This document shows positions 25,350-33,206 of a stretch of DNA of 64,000 bases, piece after piece. Source of the stretch: Arthrobacter sp. B2a2-09 (lineage in GTDB: Bacteria > Actinomycetota > Actinomycetes > Actinomycetales > Micrococcaceae); assembly GCF_027587375.1 (NCBI RefSeq), contig NZ_JAMXIC010000017.1:54987-118986 (forward strand), read 5' to 3'. Within the stretch, counting starts at the first letter, position 1. Each line of letters starts with the position of its first letter. Under the pieces are notes generated by a model, which worked only from the letters and a program-made list of their open reading frames with translations, did no database searches and was not told the DNA's origin. The position numbers and the translations under genes are program-made.

Positions 25350-25775
25350 CTAGATGCCGTTCCGCCAGCCCATCTGTGCCGGACAAGCGTTCATCACAAC
25401 GTCCAGGCCCGCCGCTTTGGCCCGTTCCGCCGCGTCCTCATCAATTACTCCGAGCTGGAGCCACACGGCCTTCGCTCCCACGGCAATCGCTTCGTCCACC
25501 ACCGCGCCAACGCGCGAGGAGTTCACAAAGCAGTCGACGACGTCGATGGGCTGCTTCTCGAAGGGCACATCGGCGAGGAACTTGTAGCCGGTTTCGCCGT
25601 GGACGTCTTCGCCCTTTTGGTTGATCGGGATGATCTCCATGCCCATGGTGTCGCGAACATAGAGAGCTACTTCGAACGCCGAGCGCCACTCATTCGTGCT
25701 GAGTCCCACGATTGCCCAACGGCCCTTTGTTCGCATAAGCCGGTCAATGACTGCCGGATCGTTGACATGTGTCAT
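25350..25775 (-). CDS. CoA-binding domain protein (YccU-like)
   Basis: A 141-aa single-domain Rossmann protein with WAIVGLSTNEWRSAFEVALY at the N-terminus, IIPINQKGEDVHGETGYKFL in the middle and AVWLQLGVIDEDAAERAKAAGLDVVMNACPA at the end. This is the CoA-binding domain seen in succinyl-CoA synthetase alpha but standing alone. Its role is unknown. The next gene upstream ends 12 bases from its start. Confidence 0.9.
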   Translation of the reverse strand: MTHVNDPAVIDRLMRTKGRWAIVGLSTNEWRSAFEVALYVRDTMGMEIIPINQKGEDVHGETGYKFLADVPFEKQPIDVVDCFVNSSRVGAVVDEAIAVGAKAVWLQLGVIDEDAAERAKAAGLDVVMNACPAQMGWRNGI

Positions 25776-25787
25776 ACCTCAAGCCTA

Positions 25788-26591
25788 CTAGCGGGACAGC
25801 AGCCCAAGGAGCCAACGCAGGGAAGCCCCGGCAGGCTTCAGTGATACGTCGTCCTGGGCGCCCTGTACGGCTTGCTGCACCCCGTTTTGGAGGTCCTTCG
25901 CTGTCCCGGTGGATGGGATAGAAGCTTTGGGCTGCGGGAGGATTCCCTGCGAGTCGGTGTTAGGCTCGGTATGCGCTGCCTTCGGCGCTTCGGACTGCCC
26001 ATCGCTTGGCTCGTTTGCCGGGGCCGGAACGGCCACTGGCGCTACCGGTTCGCGCGCTGCCTCGCCAGTACTGGCCGGAGCGGGCGCCACTGGAGGCGCC
26101 AATGGGCCTGCCACTGGGGGCGCCGCCGGCGGCAGATCGACGGGAGCCGGGTGCGTCGTGACCTTCGGGGAATCCTGGGCGGGGGCCGGAGGTACCAGCG
26201 ACGGCGGAGCAGTGGTCCAACCCGGCGCCCAGCCGGAGACCAGCGCCTGCATGAATTCCGGGGTTCCCTTGCTGAATCCGCCACTCGCGGCCGCAACGGC
26301 ACCAACACCCAAGCCCATGGTGATCAGGACGGCAGCACCAATGACGGCGGGGCGGTGCTTGCGCAACTGACGCCGTTTGCCGAGCTCGTCGAGGGGAAGA
26401 GAGGCTCCCGCGGTCGAGCCATCGAGCATCGCCGCGAGTGCGGGCCCGGGGACCGGCGCCGGCATGGACGCGAAGGATTCCAGTGCTTTCAACGAGTCCG
26501 TGAGTTCGGGGGCATCCGTCAGGCCAGCCTCAAGCATGAGCTCGAGGATGATCGCGTCGCGGTCAATGTCCTTGCAATCCCAACGCATCAT
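25788..26591 (-). CDS. Putative anti-sigma factor, single membrane helix
   Basis: A 267-aa protein starting by ATGA overlap with the sigma-factor stop. Residues 1-100 are cytoplasmic and mostly helical (IILELMLEAGLTDAPEL...SLKALESF). One membrane helix lies at about 105-126 (AVIGAAVLITMGLGVGAVAAA). A Pro/Ala-rich extracytoplasmic stretch (150-215) and a short tail follow. No zinc-finger (HxxxCxxC) is visible. Position and topology suggest an anti-sigma protein, but sequence similarity alone does not establish it. Confidence 0.62.
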   Translation of the reverse strand: MMRWDCKDIDRDAIILELMLEAGLTDAPELTDSLKALESFASMPAPVPGPALAAMLDGSTAGASLPLDELGKRRQLRKHRPAVIGAAVLITMGLGVGAVAAASGGFSKGTPEFMQALVSGWAPGWTTAPPSLVPPAPAQDSPKVTTHPAPVDLPPAAPPVAGPLAPPVAPAPASTGEAAREPVAPVAVPAPANEPSDGQSEAPKAAHTEPNTDSQGILPQPKASIPSTGTAKDLQNGVQQAVQGAQDDVSLKPAGASLRWLLGLLSR

Positions 26592-27316
26592 GGCGCCACG
26601 TATTCCTTTACTACCGAGTGCTCGCGGAGTGCATTCAACGCCCGGCGCTGCAGTTGCTTGACTGCGCCTTGGCTTTTCCCCATGATTTCGGCCGCCTGGT
26701 CCACCGTTAGACCGGCAACGATACGAAGCGTCAGGACTTCGCGCTGATCTTCCCGAAGGAGATCCAGCAGCGCCATGACTTCGCCAGGCGCCACACGGTC
26801 CATCGCTTCGGCTTCGGCCGAACTCGACTGGCGCGTGTCACGCTCAGGTTCAAACTCGTGGTGCTCAGGCGCCCTGCTTTGCCGACGATGGTCATCCACC
26901 ATCCGGGCATGGGCCACCGAGAATACGAAGGTCCGCAGACCGCTGACGCCACCCGTGATCGTCTCAACGCGCGGCAGGACGGCAAGAAAAACGTCCTGTG
27001 TGATAGCTTCCGGATCCGAAACACCCTTTGCTGTCAAGTAGCCGAGCACCTGGCCGGCAAAGGCCTGATAGACGGCGCTGAACAGTTCAGCCTCCCGGCC
27101 GCGAAGGGCCAGCAATGCTGCATCGGTCAAGGCGTCGGTCACTGAAGCGTGGCTTTCGTTGGGGAGCGAATGTCCGGATCCAAGCGAGATCCTCGGTGCC
27201 GCCCAAACGCCGCAGGGCCGGGCAACCTCACCTAGCCTAACCGCTGCTCCCGCTAAGCCCAAGGACCAGCCTTCGCTCCCAGAGGCTTGCCTCTCCCGGA
27301 CTCTCTGCACATCCAC
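26588..27316 (-). CDS. RNA polymerase sigma factor, ECF-like sigma-70
   Basis: Region 2 is visible as LFSAVYQAFAGQVLGYLTAKG...ITQDVFLAVLPRV...LRTFVFSVAHARMVDDHRR, and region 4 as LREDQREVLTLRIVAGLTVDQAAEIMGKSQGAVKQLQRRALNAL (residues ~185-230). GTG 27316 has AAGGGG upstream and gives 242 aa, but the first 58 residues look unlike sigma. GTG 27142 would give a tighter 184-aa protein. It is translationally coupled to the membrane protein downstream, the normal layout for sigma/anti-sigma. Confidence 0.85.
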   Translation of the reverse strand: MDVQRVRERQASGSEGWSLGLAGAAVRLGEVARPCGVWAAPRISLGSGHSLPNESHASVTDALTDAALLALRGREAELFSAVYQAFAGQVLGYLTAKGVSDPEAITQDVFLAVLPRVETITGGVSGLRTFVFSVAHARMVDDHRRQSRAPEHHEFEPERDTRQSSSAEAEAMDRVAPGEVMALLDLLREDQREVLTLRIVAGLTVDQAAEIMGKSQGAVKQLQRRALNALREHSVVKEYVAP

Positions 27317-27335
27317 GAAACCCCTTCAGACATGA

Positions 27336-27384
27336 AAAGGGCCGAGCTGAAACATGATGGGGGACAAATTTCAGCTCGGCCTTT
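27336..27384. terminator. Stem-loop between divergent genes
   Basis: AAAGGGCCGAGCTGAAA pairs with TTTCAGCTCGGCCTTT (one bulged G) around a 16-base loop. It sits upstream of both the sigma gene (minus) and a lipoprotein gene (plus), an odd place for a terminator. It may act as an attenuator in one of the leaders. Confidence 0.65.
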
Positions 27385-27473
27385 CAAAGAGGTAATCGTC
27401 GAGGCACCCCAAAGGGTTACGCGGATTCCAAAAGTTTTTTTAAAGCTCTGTTCGCGATGCTGATCGAGGCCTA

Positions 27474-27902
27474 GTGAATACTAAGAGAATGTCCTCGCTT
27501 CGAGCGCGCAGCACGGCTTCGATCGCGTGCTTGTGCCTCGCGGGGACGCTTTTCGGCTGCGGTCGGAGCGATCAAAACGCACCCGGGCCTTACCCAGAGT
27601 CATCCCCGACGAGCACGAATGCTGGGATGCCCATCGACACAGGCCCCGAGGATGGCTCGCCAATTCTGCCATGGACGCTGAACAGCATCGATGATGCGGA
27701 AAATCGGGTGTACTTAACGACCTCAAATTTCGAGTGCAGCGCTCCCAACCGGGCAAGAATCGCCGAGACCGCAGAGACCATCACGATCACCATCCTTGGC
27801 ACACCAAACAAGGGTCCTTGCACCCAACAGTTGAACACCCTCATCACGTTTGTCCAGCTCAAGTCATCGATCGGAAACAGGAAGATAGTGGGTTCCAAAT
27901 AG
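27474..27902 (+). CDS. Small putative lipoprotein
   Basis: A 142-aa product from GTG 27474 with GAGG upstream; ATG 27489 is an alternative. The signal peptide ends in lipobox LFGC. Residues ~35-60 are a Pro/Ser tether. Two cysteines in FECSAP and GPCTQQ may form a disulfide. I recognise no family. Codon use is less GC-biased than its neighbours, as suggested by the many AT-rich codons. Confidence 0.62.
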   Translation: MNTKRMSSLRARSTASIACLCLAGTLFGCGRSDQNAPGPYPESSPTSTNAGMPIDTGPEDGSPILPWTLNSIDDAENRVYLTTSNFECSAPNRARIAETAETITITILGTPNKGPCTQQLNTLITFVQLKSSIGNRKIVGSK

Positions 27903-27910
27903 CCGGTACG

Positions 27911-27955
27911 CACGACGGCGAGCCACCCCTTAAAGGGTGACCCGCCGTCGTCGTG
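27911..27955. terminator. Bidirectional terminator before purA
   Basis: CACGACGGCG pairs with CGCCGTCGTCGTG, with an inner ACCC/GGGT stem, between the convergent lipoprotein gene and purA (both stops within ~20 bases). No long T run is present. Confidence 0.75.
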
Positions 27956-27970
27956 ATTCAGCTTTGGTGA

Positions 27971-29260
27971 CTAGTCCTCGATGAGGTCGTGCACCACGAT
28001 CGTCTGGTCCCGGTCCGGGCCGACGCCGATCGCGGAGAAGCGCGTTCCGGAGAGCTTCTCGAGGGCCAGCACGTATCTGCGGGCGTTCTCGGGGAGGTCT
28101 TCGAGGGTCTTGGCGCCGGTGATGTCCTCGGTCCAGCCGTCGAAGTACTCGAAGATCGGCACTGCGTGGTGGAACTCGGTCTGGGTCATGGGCATTTCGT
28201 CGTAGCGGACGCCGTCGACATCGTAGGCCACGCAGACCGGGATCTGCTCGATGCCGGTCAGGACGTCCAGCTTGGTGACGAAGTAGTCCGTGAAGCCGTT
28301 GACGCGGGAGGCGTGGCGGGCCAGGACGGCGTCGTACCAACCGCAGCGGCGCGGGCGGCCGGTGTTGACGCCGAACTCGCCGCCGGTCTTCTGCAGGTAC
28401 ATGCCCATCTCGTCGAAGAGCTCCGTGGGGAACGGTCCGGCGCCAACACGGGTGGTGTAGGCCTTGATGATGCCGATGGAGCGCGAGATCCGCGTGGGTC
28501 CGATGCCCGAGCCAACCGACGCACCGCCGGCGGTCGGGTTGGAGGACGTCACGAACGGGTAGGTGCCGTGGTCGACGTCCAGGAACGTGGCCTGGCCGCC
28601 TTCCATGAGGACCACCTTGCCCTCGTCCAGTGCGTTGTTGAGGACCAGGGTGCTGTCAATGACCAGCGGCCGCAGGCGTTCGGCGTAGGACAGGAAATAC
28701 TCCACGATCTCGTCCACCACCACGTTGCGGCGGTTGTAGACCTTGACCAGGAGCTCGTTCTTTTGGCGCAGCGAGCCTTCCACCTTCTGGCGGAGGATCG
28801 ATTCGTCGAAGACATCCTGGACGCGGATACCCAGGCGGGCCACCTTGTCCATGTAGGCCGGGCCAATGCCCCGACCTGTGGTGCCAATTGCACGGCTCCC
28901 GAGGAAGCGCTCGGTGACCTTGTCCAACACCTGGTGGTACGGCGCTACGAGGTGGGCATTGGCCGAGACGCGCAAACGGGAAGTGTCAGCGCCGCGGGCT
29001 TCCAGGCCGTCGATCTCCTGGAACAGCGCCTCAAGGTTCACCACACAGCCGTTGCCGATGATCGGAATCGCGTTCGGGCTCAGAATGCCGGCAGGAAGGA
29101 GCTTGAGCTCATACTTCTCACCGCCCACCACAACTGTGTGCCCGGCGTTGTTGCCGCCGTTGGGCTTGACCACGTAGTCAACGCGGCCACCGAGCAGGTC
29201 GGTTGCTTTGCCTTTGCCTTCGTCGCCCCACTGGGCTCCGACGATCACGATAGCTGGCAT
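27971..29260 (-). CDS. purA: Adenylosuccinate synthetase
   Basis: It converts IMP and aspartate to adenylosuccinate with GTP. ATG 29260, with GGGAGGATCCC upstream, gives the standard 429 aa (MPAIVIVGAQWGDEGKGKATD). Further motifs are NGGNNAGHTVV, GTTGRGIGPAYMDK and the GTP-binding tail region with TKLDVLTG. It stands alone, away from the pur operon at 15 kb. Confidence 0.97.
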   Translation of the reverse strand: MPAIVIVGAQWGDEGKGKATDLLGGRVDYVVKPNGGNNAGHTVVVGGEKYELKLLPAGILSPNAIPIIGNGCVVNLEALFQEIDGLEARGADTSRLRVSANAHLVAPYHQVLDKVTERFLGSRAIGTTGRGIGPAYMDKVARLGIRVQDVFDESILRQKVEGSLRQKNELLVKVYNRRNVVVDEIVEYFLSYAERLRPLVIDSTLVLNNALDEGKVVLMEGGQATFLDVDHGTYPFVTSSNPTAGGASVGSGIGPTRISRSIGIIKAYTTRVGAGPFPTELFDEMGMYLQKTGGEFGVNTGRPRRCGWYDAVLARHASRVNGFTDYFVTKLDVLTGIEQIPVCVAYDVDGVRYDEMPMTQTEFHHAVPIFEYFDGWTEDITGAKTLEDLPENARRYVLALEKLSGTRFSAIGVGPDRDQTIVVHDLIED

Positions 29261-29606
29261 GGGATCCTCCCCCATTCTTTCGGGCCGGTCCTGGCGGGAT
29301 CACCAAGGCTCAGCGCCGTACATGAGAACGCCCCGAATCTTTCGGCCCTGCCCGCAGACTTTCGCAAAAGTTCACCGGCGGGATCAGCAAGAGTTCCGGG
29401 GCTCTTACCAGCCAAGTTTAGCCGATGCGGCTCTTGGACCTGTTGTCACACGGTCGGAGGGCGACATGAAAACAGGCACGGCGCCCTCGAAGTTCCCTGT
29501 GAGCAGAATGTGAACTCTTCCCAAACAGTCCGCATTGAGCTCCCAAAACGACAATTTGGCCTCAGGTGACCGGCTACATTCTTTGTGAATCCTTACCCCC
29601 AACACA
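29261..29606. other. Gene-free leader of purA and spacer
   Basis: No credible gene in this stretch. It must hold the purA promoter on the minus strand. A short GC-rich inverted arrangement (CCGGCGGGATCAGCAAG near 29371) is present but unremarkable. I see no riboswitch. Confidence 0.5.
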
Positions 29607-29672
29607 CCCAACTAACTCGCATTTGTTGTCGTTATGAGCCGTCTAAACGACAACAAATGCGAGTTAGTTGGG
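29607..29672. repeat. 27-bp perfect inverted repeat (CCCAACTAACTCGCA family)
   Basis: Arms at 29607-29633 and 29646-29672 are perfectly complementary over 27 bp, with a 12-base loop. The outer CCCAACT-ACTCGCA segment is shared with the palindrome at 32650. It sits just before the phosphoesterase gene. Confidence 0.93.
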
Positions 29673-29704
29673 CGGGCACTGCCCGTGAATCTGAAGGGAA
29701 ATCC

Positions 29705-31396
29705 ATGAATTTTCGCAATAGGCGTCTCCTGTCAACGGCAGGAGTGAGCGCACTCGCAGCATCCACGATCGCTGCCGGAATGATCGGGTTCGGCATGGCG
29801 CCGGCCTCGGCCAATGACGACCACAAGGGAACCGCGACGCCCATCAAGCACGTCGTCGTAATTTTCGGCGAGAACGTCTCCTTCGACCACTACTTCGCGA
29901 CGTATCCGCAAGCGGCCAACACCCCCGGCGAAACCCAGCAAGGCAGCGGCGCAGCGGCTCCGGCGTTCACGGCAGCCAAGAGCACCCCGAAGAATATCGC
30001 CACCCTCGCCCACGACAATCTGTTGGCACCTAACAATCCCAACTCGGTCCAGCCGCAGCGCCTGACGCCCAGCCAGGCAATCACATGCGACCAGGACCAC
30101 GAGTACACCGCGGAGCAGAAGGCCTACAACGCAGGCCTGATGAACAAGTTCGTCGAGAACACCAGCATGGATACCTGTTCGGGTGGCCAGTTCGGCCGTC
30201 CTGGGCTCACCATGGACTACTACGACGGCAACACGGTGACCGGCATCTGGAACTACGCCCAGAACTTTGCCATGAGCGACTCCCACTTCAGCACCGGCTT
30301 CGGACCTTCCAGCCCCGGCGCGCTCAACCTGGTGTCCGGCCAGACCCACGGCGTCACGGAGTTCACCGCAAACGGACAGCCGGTCAAGCCCGCAAGCAGC
30401 GACTACACGGTCAAGTTCCCTGACGCCAACGGCGTGGGCACCATGACCGAAGACCCGGATCCGGTCTACGACGACTGCTCCAACAAGAGCCACGCGAGCA
30501 AGAACAACCTAGCCGGCATGCAGGGCAAGAACATCGGCGACCTGCTCAACGACAAGGGCGTCAGCTGGGGCTGGTTCCAGGGCGGCTTCGCCCCGACGAC
30601 GGCGGCAACGGACACCACCCCCGCGTCCTGCATGAGCACCCACACCAACATTTCAGGCGCGACGGTCACGGACTACAGCCCGCACCACCAGCCGTTCCAG
30701 TACTACAAGTCAACGTCCAACCCGCACCACCTTGCTCCGGCCAGCGTGGATGAGATCGGGCACAACGGCCAGGCAAACCACCAATACGACACCACGGACT
30801 TCGCCAAGGTGGTCAACTCGGACAACATGCCTGCCGTCTCCTTCCTGAAGGCTGGAAGCTCGCAGGACGGCCACGCCGGCTACTCCGATCCCCTGGACGA
30901 GCAAAAGTTCATCACGCAGCAAGTGAACGCCATCCAGAACTCGAAGAACTGGGAAAGCACCGCCGTCGTCCTCGCCTACGATGACTCGGATGGCTGGTAT
31001 GACCACGTCGCGGCCGCCGCGAAGAACTCCTCCAACACCACCGACGACGCCGCATGGTGCCTCAACGCCTACAACAAGGGCGTCCCCATGGCCGGAGGCT
31101 ATGCGGACCGTTGCGGTCCCGGCCCCCGCCAGCCGCTCGTGGTGATCTCCCCCTTCGCGAAGAAGAACTTCGTGGACCACACCCAGACGGACCAGTCATC
31201 CATCCTTCGCTTCATCGAGGACAACTGGCACACCGGCCAGATTGGCGACTCCTCGGCAGATGCCAAAGCCGGCACCATCAACGCGATGTTCAACTTTGAC
31301 AAGGGGCGGGACGTGAAGCTCATCCTCAACGAATCGAACGGCACCGTGGTTTCCCGGACCAAGGAAAGCGACGACCAGAACGAGAACAAGCAGTAG
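29705..31396 (+). CDS. Secreted phospholipase C-type phosphoesterase
   Basis: A 563-aa exported enzyme of the PF04185 family (bacterial phospholipase C/acid phosphatase). ATG 29705 has AAGGGAAA upstream and starts a signal peptide cleaved near ASA/ND (residue ~36). The catalytic opening motif KHVVVIFGENVSFDHYFATYP follows at once. Later come GLTMDYYDGNTVTGIWNYAQNFAMSDSHF and VVLAYDDSDGWYDHV, with the metal ligands, and RQPLVVISPFAKKNFVDHT. It probably releases phosphate from phospholipids or organic phosphate outside the cell. Confidence 0.92.
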   Translation: MNFRNRRLLSTAGVSALAASTIAAGMIGFGMAPASANDDHKGTATPIKHVVVIFGENVSFDHYFATYPQAANTPGETQQGSGAAAPAFTAAKSTPKNIATLAHDNLLAPNNPNSVQPQRLTPSQAITCDQDHEYTAEQKAYNAGLMNKFVENTSMDTCSGGQFGRPGLTMDYYDGNTVTGIWNYAQNFAMSDSHFSTGFGPSSPGALNLVSGQTHGVTEFTANGQPVKPASSDYTVKFPDANGVGTMTEDPDPVYDDCSNKSHASKNNLAGMQGKNIGDLLNDKGVSWGWFQGGFAPTTAATDTTPASCMSTHTNISGATVTDYSPHHQPFQYYKSTSNPHHLAPASVDEIGHNGQANHQYDTTDFAKVVNSDNMPAVSFLKAGSSQDGHAGYSDPLDEQKFITQQVNAIQNSKNWESTAVVLAYDDSDGWYDHVAAAAKNSSNTTDDAAWCLNAYNKGVPMAGGYADRCGPGPRQPLVVISPFAKKNFVDHTQTDQSSILRFIEDNWHTGQIGDSSADAKAGTINAMFNFDKGRDVKLILNESNGTVVSRTKESDDQNENKQ

Positions 31397-31411
31397 CAGG
31401 CGTTTCCGAAG

Positions 31412-31449
31412 CGGCACCGTCCCGAATCCATCGGGACGGTGCCGTTCCC
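31412..31449 (+). terminator. Terminator after the phosphoesterase gene
   Basis: CGGCACCGTCCCGA and TCGGGACGGTGCCG form a perfect 14-bp stem with a 5-base loop, followed by a short T-poor tail. Confidence 0.85.
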
Positions 31450-31479
31450 GTTAATGCGGTGCCGCTTCCATTAACGCAC

Positions 31480-31815
31480 TTACGCCGTCGCCGCCGCCAA
31501 CGCAGCGTCCGCCAGCCCCGGCCTCTCCGACGACGACGCGAGAGGTACTTCCACCCAGTCCTTGAACGGCCGCTTCATGCCGGACGGGTCGAAGAGTTCC
31601 GCCCCGGGAAGGCCCAGGGCGCGGGCGTGCTCGGCGGAGTCCTTGCCGAGTTTGAATGCCACACTGTTTCCGTGGAGGCAAGCGATGGCCTTCTTGTTGA
31701 GCATCAGGGAACTGGCACCAAACATTTGGCCCAAAACGATGCCCGCGTCACCAAGATCGGCACCCAGGCCCTCGAACGCGGATACGGCGGCAGTAGAAGA
31801 CTCAGGTTTTTCCAT
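31480..31815 (-). CDS. TfoX N-terminal domain protein
   Basis: A 111-aa protein from ATG 31815. It has the TfoX/Sxy N-domain pattern: VLGQMFGASSLMLNKKAIACLHGNSVAFKLG, then GAELFDPSGMKRPFKDWVEVP. In gamma-proteobacteria TfoX promotes competence; stand-alone N-domains in actinobacteria have no proven role. The ribosome-binding site is weak. Confidence 0.8.
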   Translation of the reverse strand: MEKPESSTAAVSAFEGLGADLGDAGIVLGQMFGASSLMLNKKAIACLHGNSVAFKLGKDSAEHARALGLPGAELFDPSGMKRPFKDWVEVPLASSSERPGLADAALAAATA

Positions 31816-32006
31816 AGCCGCATCATGCCGGAAGCCGGCTCCCGCCGTCGAGAGACCCACCACAGAACTCCCGATTCACCCCACAGGTCATCGCCGTTCC
31901 GGTACAGTTAAACAGCCCCCAACACTGCACCCAATCTGACCGGTCGCGGCCAACCGCTCCCGGCCGGATAAGTGCACCTTGCTACACGTAGGAGACCCAA
32001 GCCCAT

Positions 32007-32639
32007 ATGCAAGACCTGGCGACTGAATTACCCGAAGAGCAGCTCTGGAACCGACGTTTCGAACCCCACATTGCCGAGGTCACAGGGCTTTGCGATTCCC
32101 TCAAAGAACAGAAGCCGGGCAGCGAAGTCCTCTACGTAGACCCCGCCCACAGCGTTGACGAGTGCCGCATCATCAGCCTTTTCTCCAACACCCGCACCAC
32201 GGAGGGCTCGGGCTTCATCGTCCCGGGTGACGCGGATGCCACCACCCGCATGCTGGGCATGCAGTGGCAGTTGGGCCTGCGTCCGGAACTCATGATGCCG
32301 TGGAACGTTTACCCGTGGATCGAGTCCGACGGCGAGCCGGGCAAGCTGACCCCCGCCAACATCACGGAAGGCCTCAAGCCGCTCCTGCGCCTGTTGGCGA
32401 TCGCGCCGCGCACTTCCGCACTGGTGGCCCACGGCAATGAAGCCCATCGTTTGGCAGACCAGCTCATGAAGGCCGCGCCGCAGAGCATCCACCGCCGTGG
32501 TTTCAAGACGTTCAAGGTCCGCTCGCTGGGTGGACGTTCTTTCGCCGGCTCCCCCACGCGCCAGCAGGAGTACCTGGACGTCATCCATGGCGCCTACGCC
32601 GAGGCCATGGCCCGGACAGGCCTCACCCCCGTCTCCTAG
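32007..32639 (+). CDS. Uracil-DNA-glycosylase-like protein
   Basis: A 210-aa protein. The block GSGFIVPGDADATTRMLGMQW...MPWNVYPWI followed by ALVAHGNEAHRLADQL resembles the uracil-DNA glycosylase superfamily, where the first motif and a WN-x-YPW segment line the base pocket. The second motif is usually a histidine near HPS, and here RGFKTFKVRSLGGRSF lacks an obvious one. Repair activity is therefore uncertain. AGGAG lies upstream of ATG 32007. Confidence 0.7.
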   Translation: MQDLATELPEEQLWNRRFEPHIAEVTGLCDSLKEQKPGSEVLYVDPAHSVDECRIISLFSNTRTTEGSGFIVPGDADATTRMLGMQWQLGLRPELMMPWNVYPWIESDGEPGKLTPANITEGLKPLLRLLAIAPRTSALVAHGNEAHRLADQLMKAAPQSIHRRGFKTFKVRSLGGRSFAGSPTRQQEYLDVIHGAYAEAMARTGLTPVS

Positions 32640-32649
32640 GACTCGCCGA

Positions 32650-32714
32650 CCCAACTGACTCGCAGTTAATGTCGTTATGACGCCTCATAACGACACCTAA
32701 TGCGAGTCAGTTGG
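32650..32714. repeat. Long inverted repeat (CCCAACTGACTCGCA family)
   Basis: Arms of about 30 bp with a few mismatches (32650-32680 and 32685-32714) around a 4-base CGCC loop. The outer 15 bp (CCCAACTGACTCGCA) match the palindrome at 29607 except for one base. It begins ten bases after the stop of the glycosylase-like gene. Confidence 0.88.
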
Positions 32715-32723
32715 GCGGGGAAA

Positions 32724-32770
32724 GCGCGACGGCGGCCGCCCACCTTTCGGTGCGCGGCCGCCGTCGAGCG
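32724..32770. terminator. GACGGCGGCCGC stem-loop
   Basis: CGACGGCGGCCGC pairs with GCGGCCGCCGTCG around CCACCTTTCGGTGC, followed by GTTTAAA. It serves the convergent glycosylase-like and DUF3151 genes. Confidence 0.85.
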
Positions 32771-32786
32771 TTTAAACTCAGCAGTC

Positions 32787-33206
32787 CTAGCCTTCGATCG
32801 CGGCCTTCGCGGCGGGATCGGAGTCGTTCAGGAACTTCTCGATCCGCTCCGGTTCCTCAGCTTCGCCGATGGCAGCGGATGCCCGGCCGAGGGAGTACAG
32901 AGCTCGCAGGAATCCCCTGTTGGGCTCGTGCTCCCACGGGATGGGTCCGACGCCGCGCCAACCGTTGCGGCGCAGCGAATCCAGTCCACGGTGGTAACCC
33001 ACGCGGGAATACGCGTAGGAATCGATGGTCCGGCCGTCTGCCCACGCTTCCTCGGCCAGGATTGCCCACAGCAACGAAGACGTGGGGTACTTGGCTACGA
33101 GGTCCAGGGCCTCCTGCCCCAAGGCAAGGTGCTGGTACACCTCGGTCTCGGCAGGCAGGAGCGTAGGTTCCGGACCCATCAGGTTCTTGCGGAATTCGTC
33201 GGACAT
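32787..33206 (-). CDS. DUF3151 family protein
   Basis: A 139-aa actinobacterial protein with the family core YPTSSLLWAILAEEAWADGRTIDSYAYSRVGYHRGLDSLRRNGWRG and PNRGFLRALYSLGRA. Its function is unknown. It is usually beside fba, as here: its ATG shares a base with the fba stop (TGATG), so the two are coupled. Confidence 0.92.
   Translation of the reverse strand: MSDEFRKNLMGPEPTLLPAETEVYQHLALGQEALDLVAKYPTSSLLWAILAEEAWADGRTIDSYAYSRVGYHRGLDSLRRNGWRGVGPIPWEHEPNRGFLRALYSLGRASAAIGEAEEPERIEKFLNDSDPAAKAAIEG

Noticed and set aside
27989..29569. 526-codon plus-strand frame opposite purA
   Set aside because: Runs antisense to a clear purA, has repetitive Val/Gly/Ala/Asp composition and no family motif.
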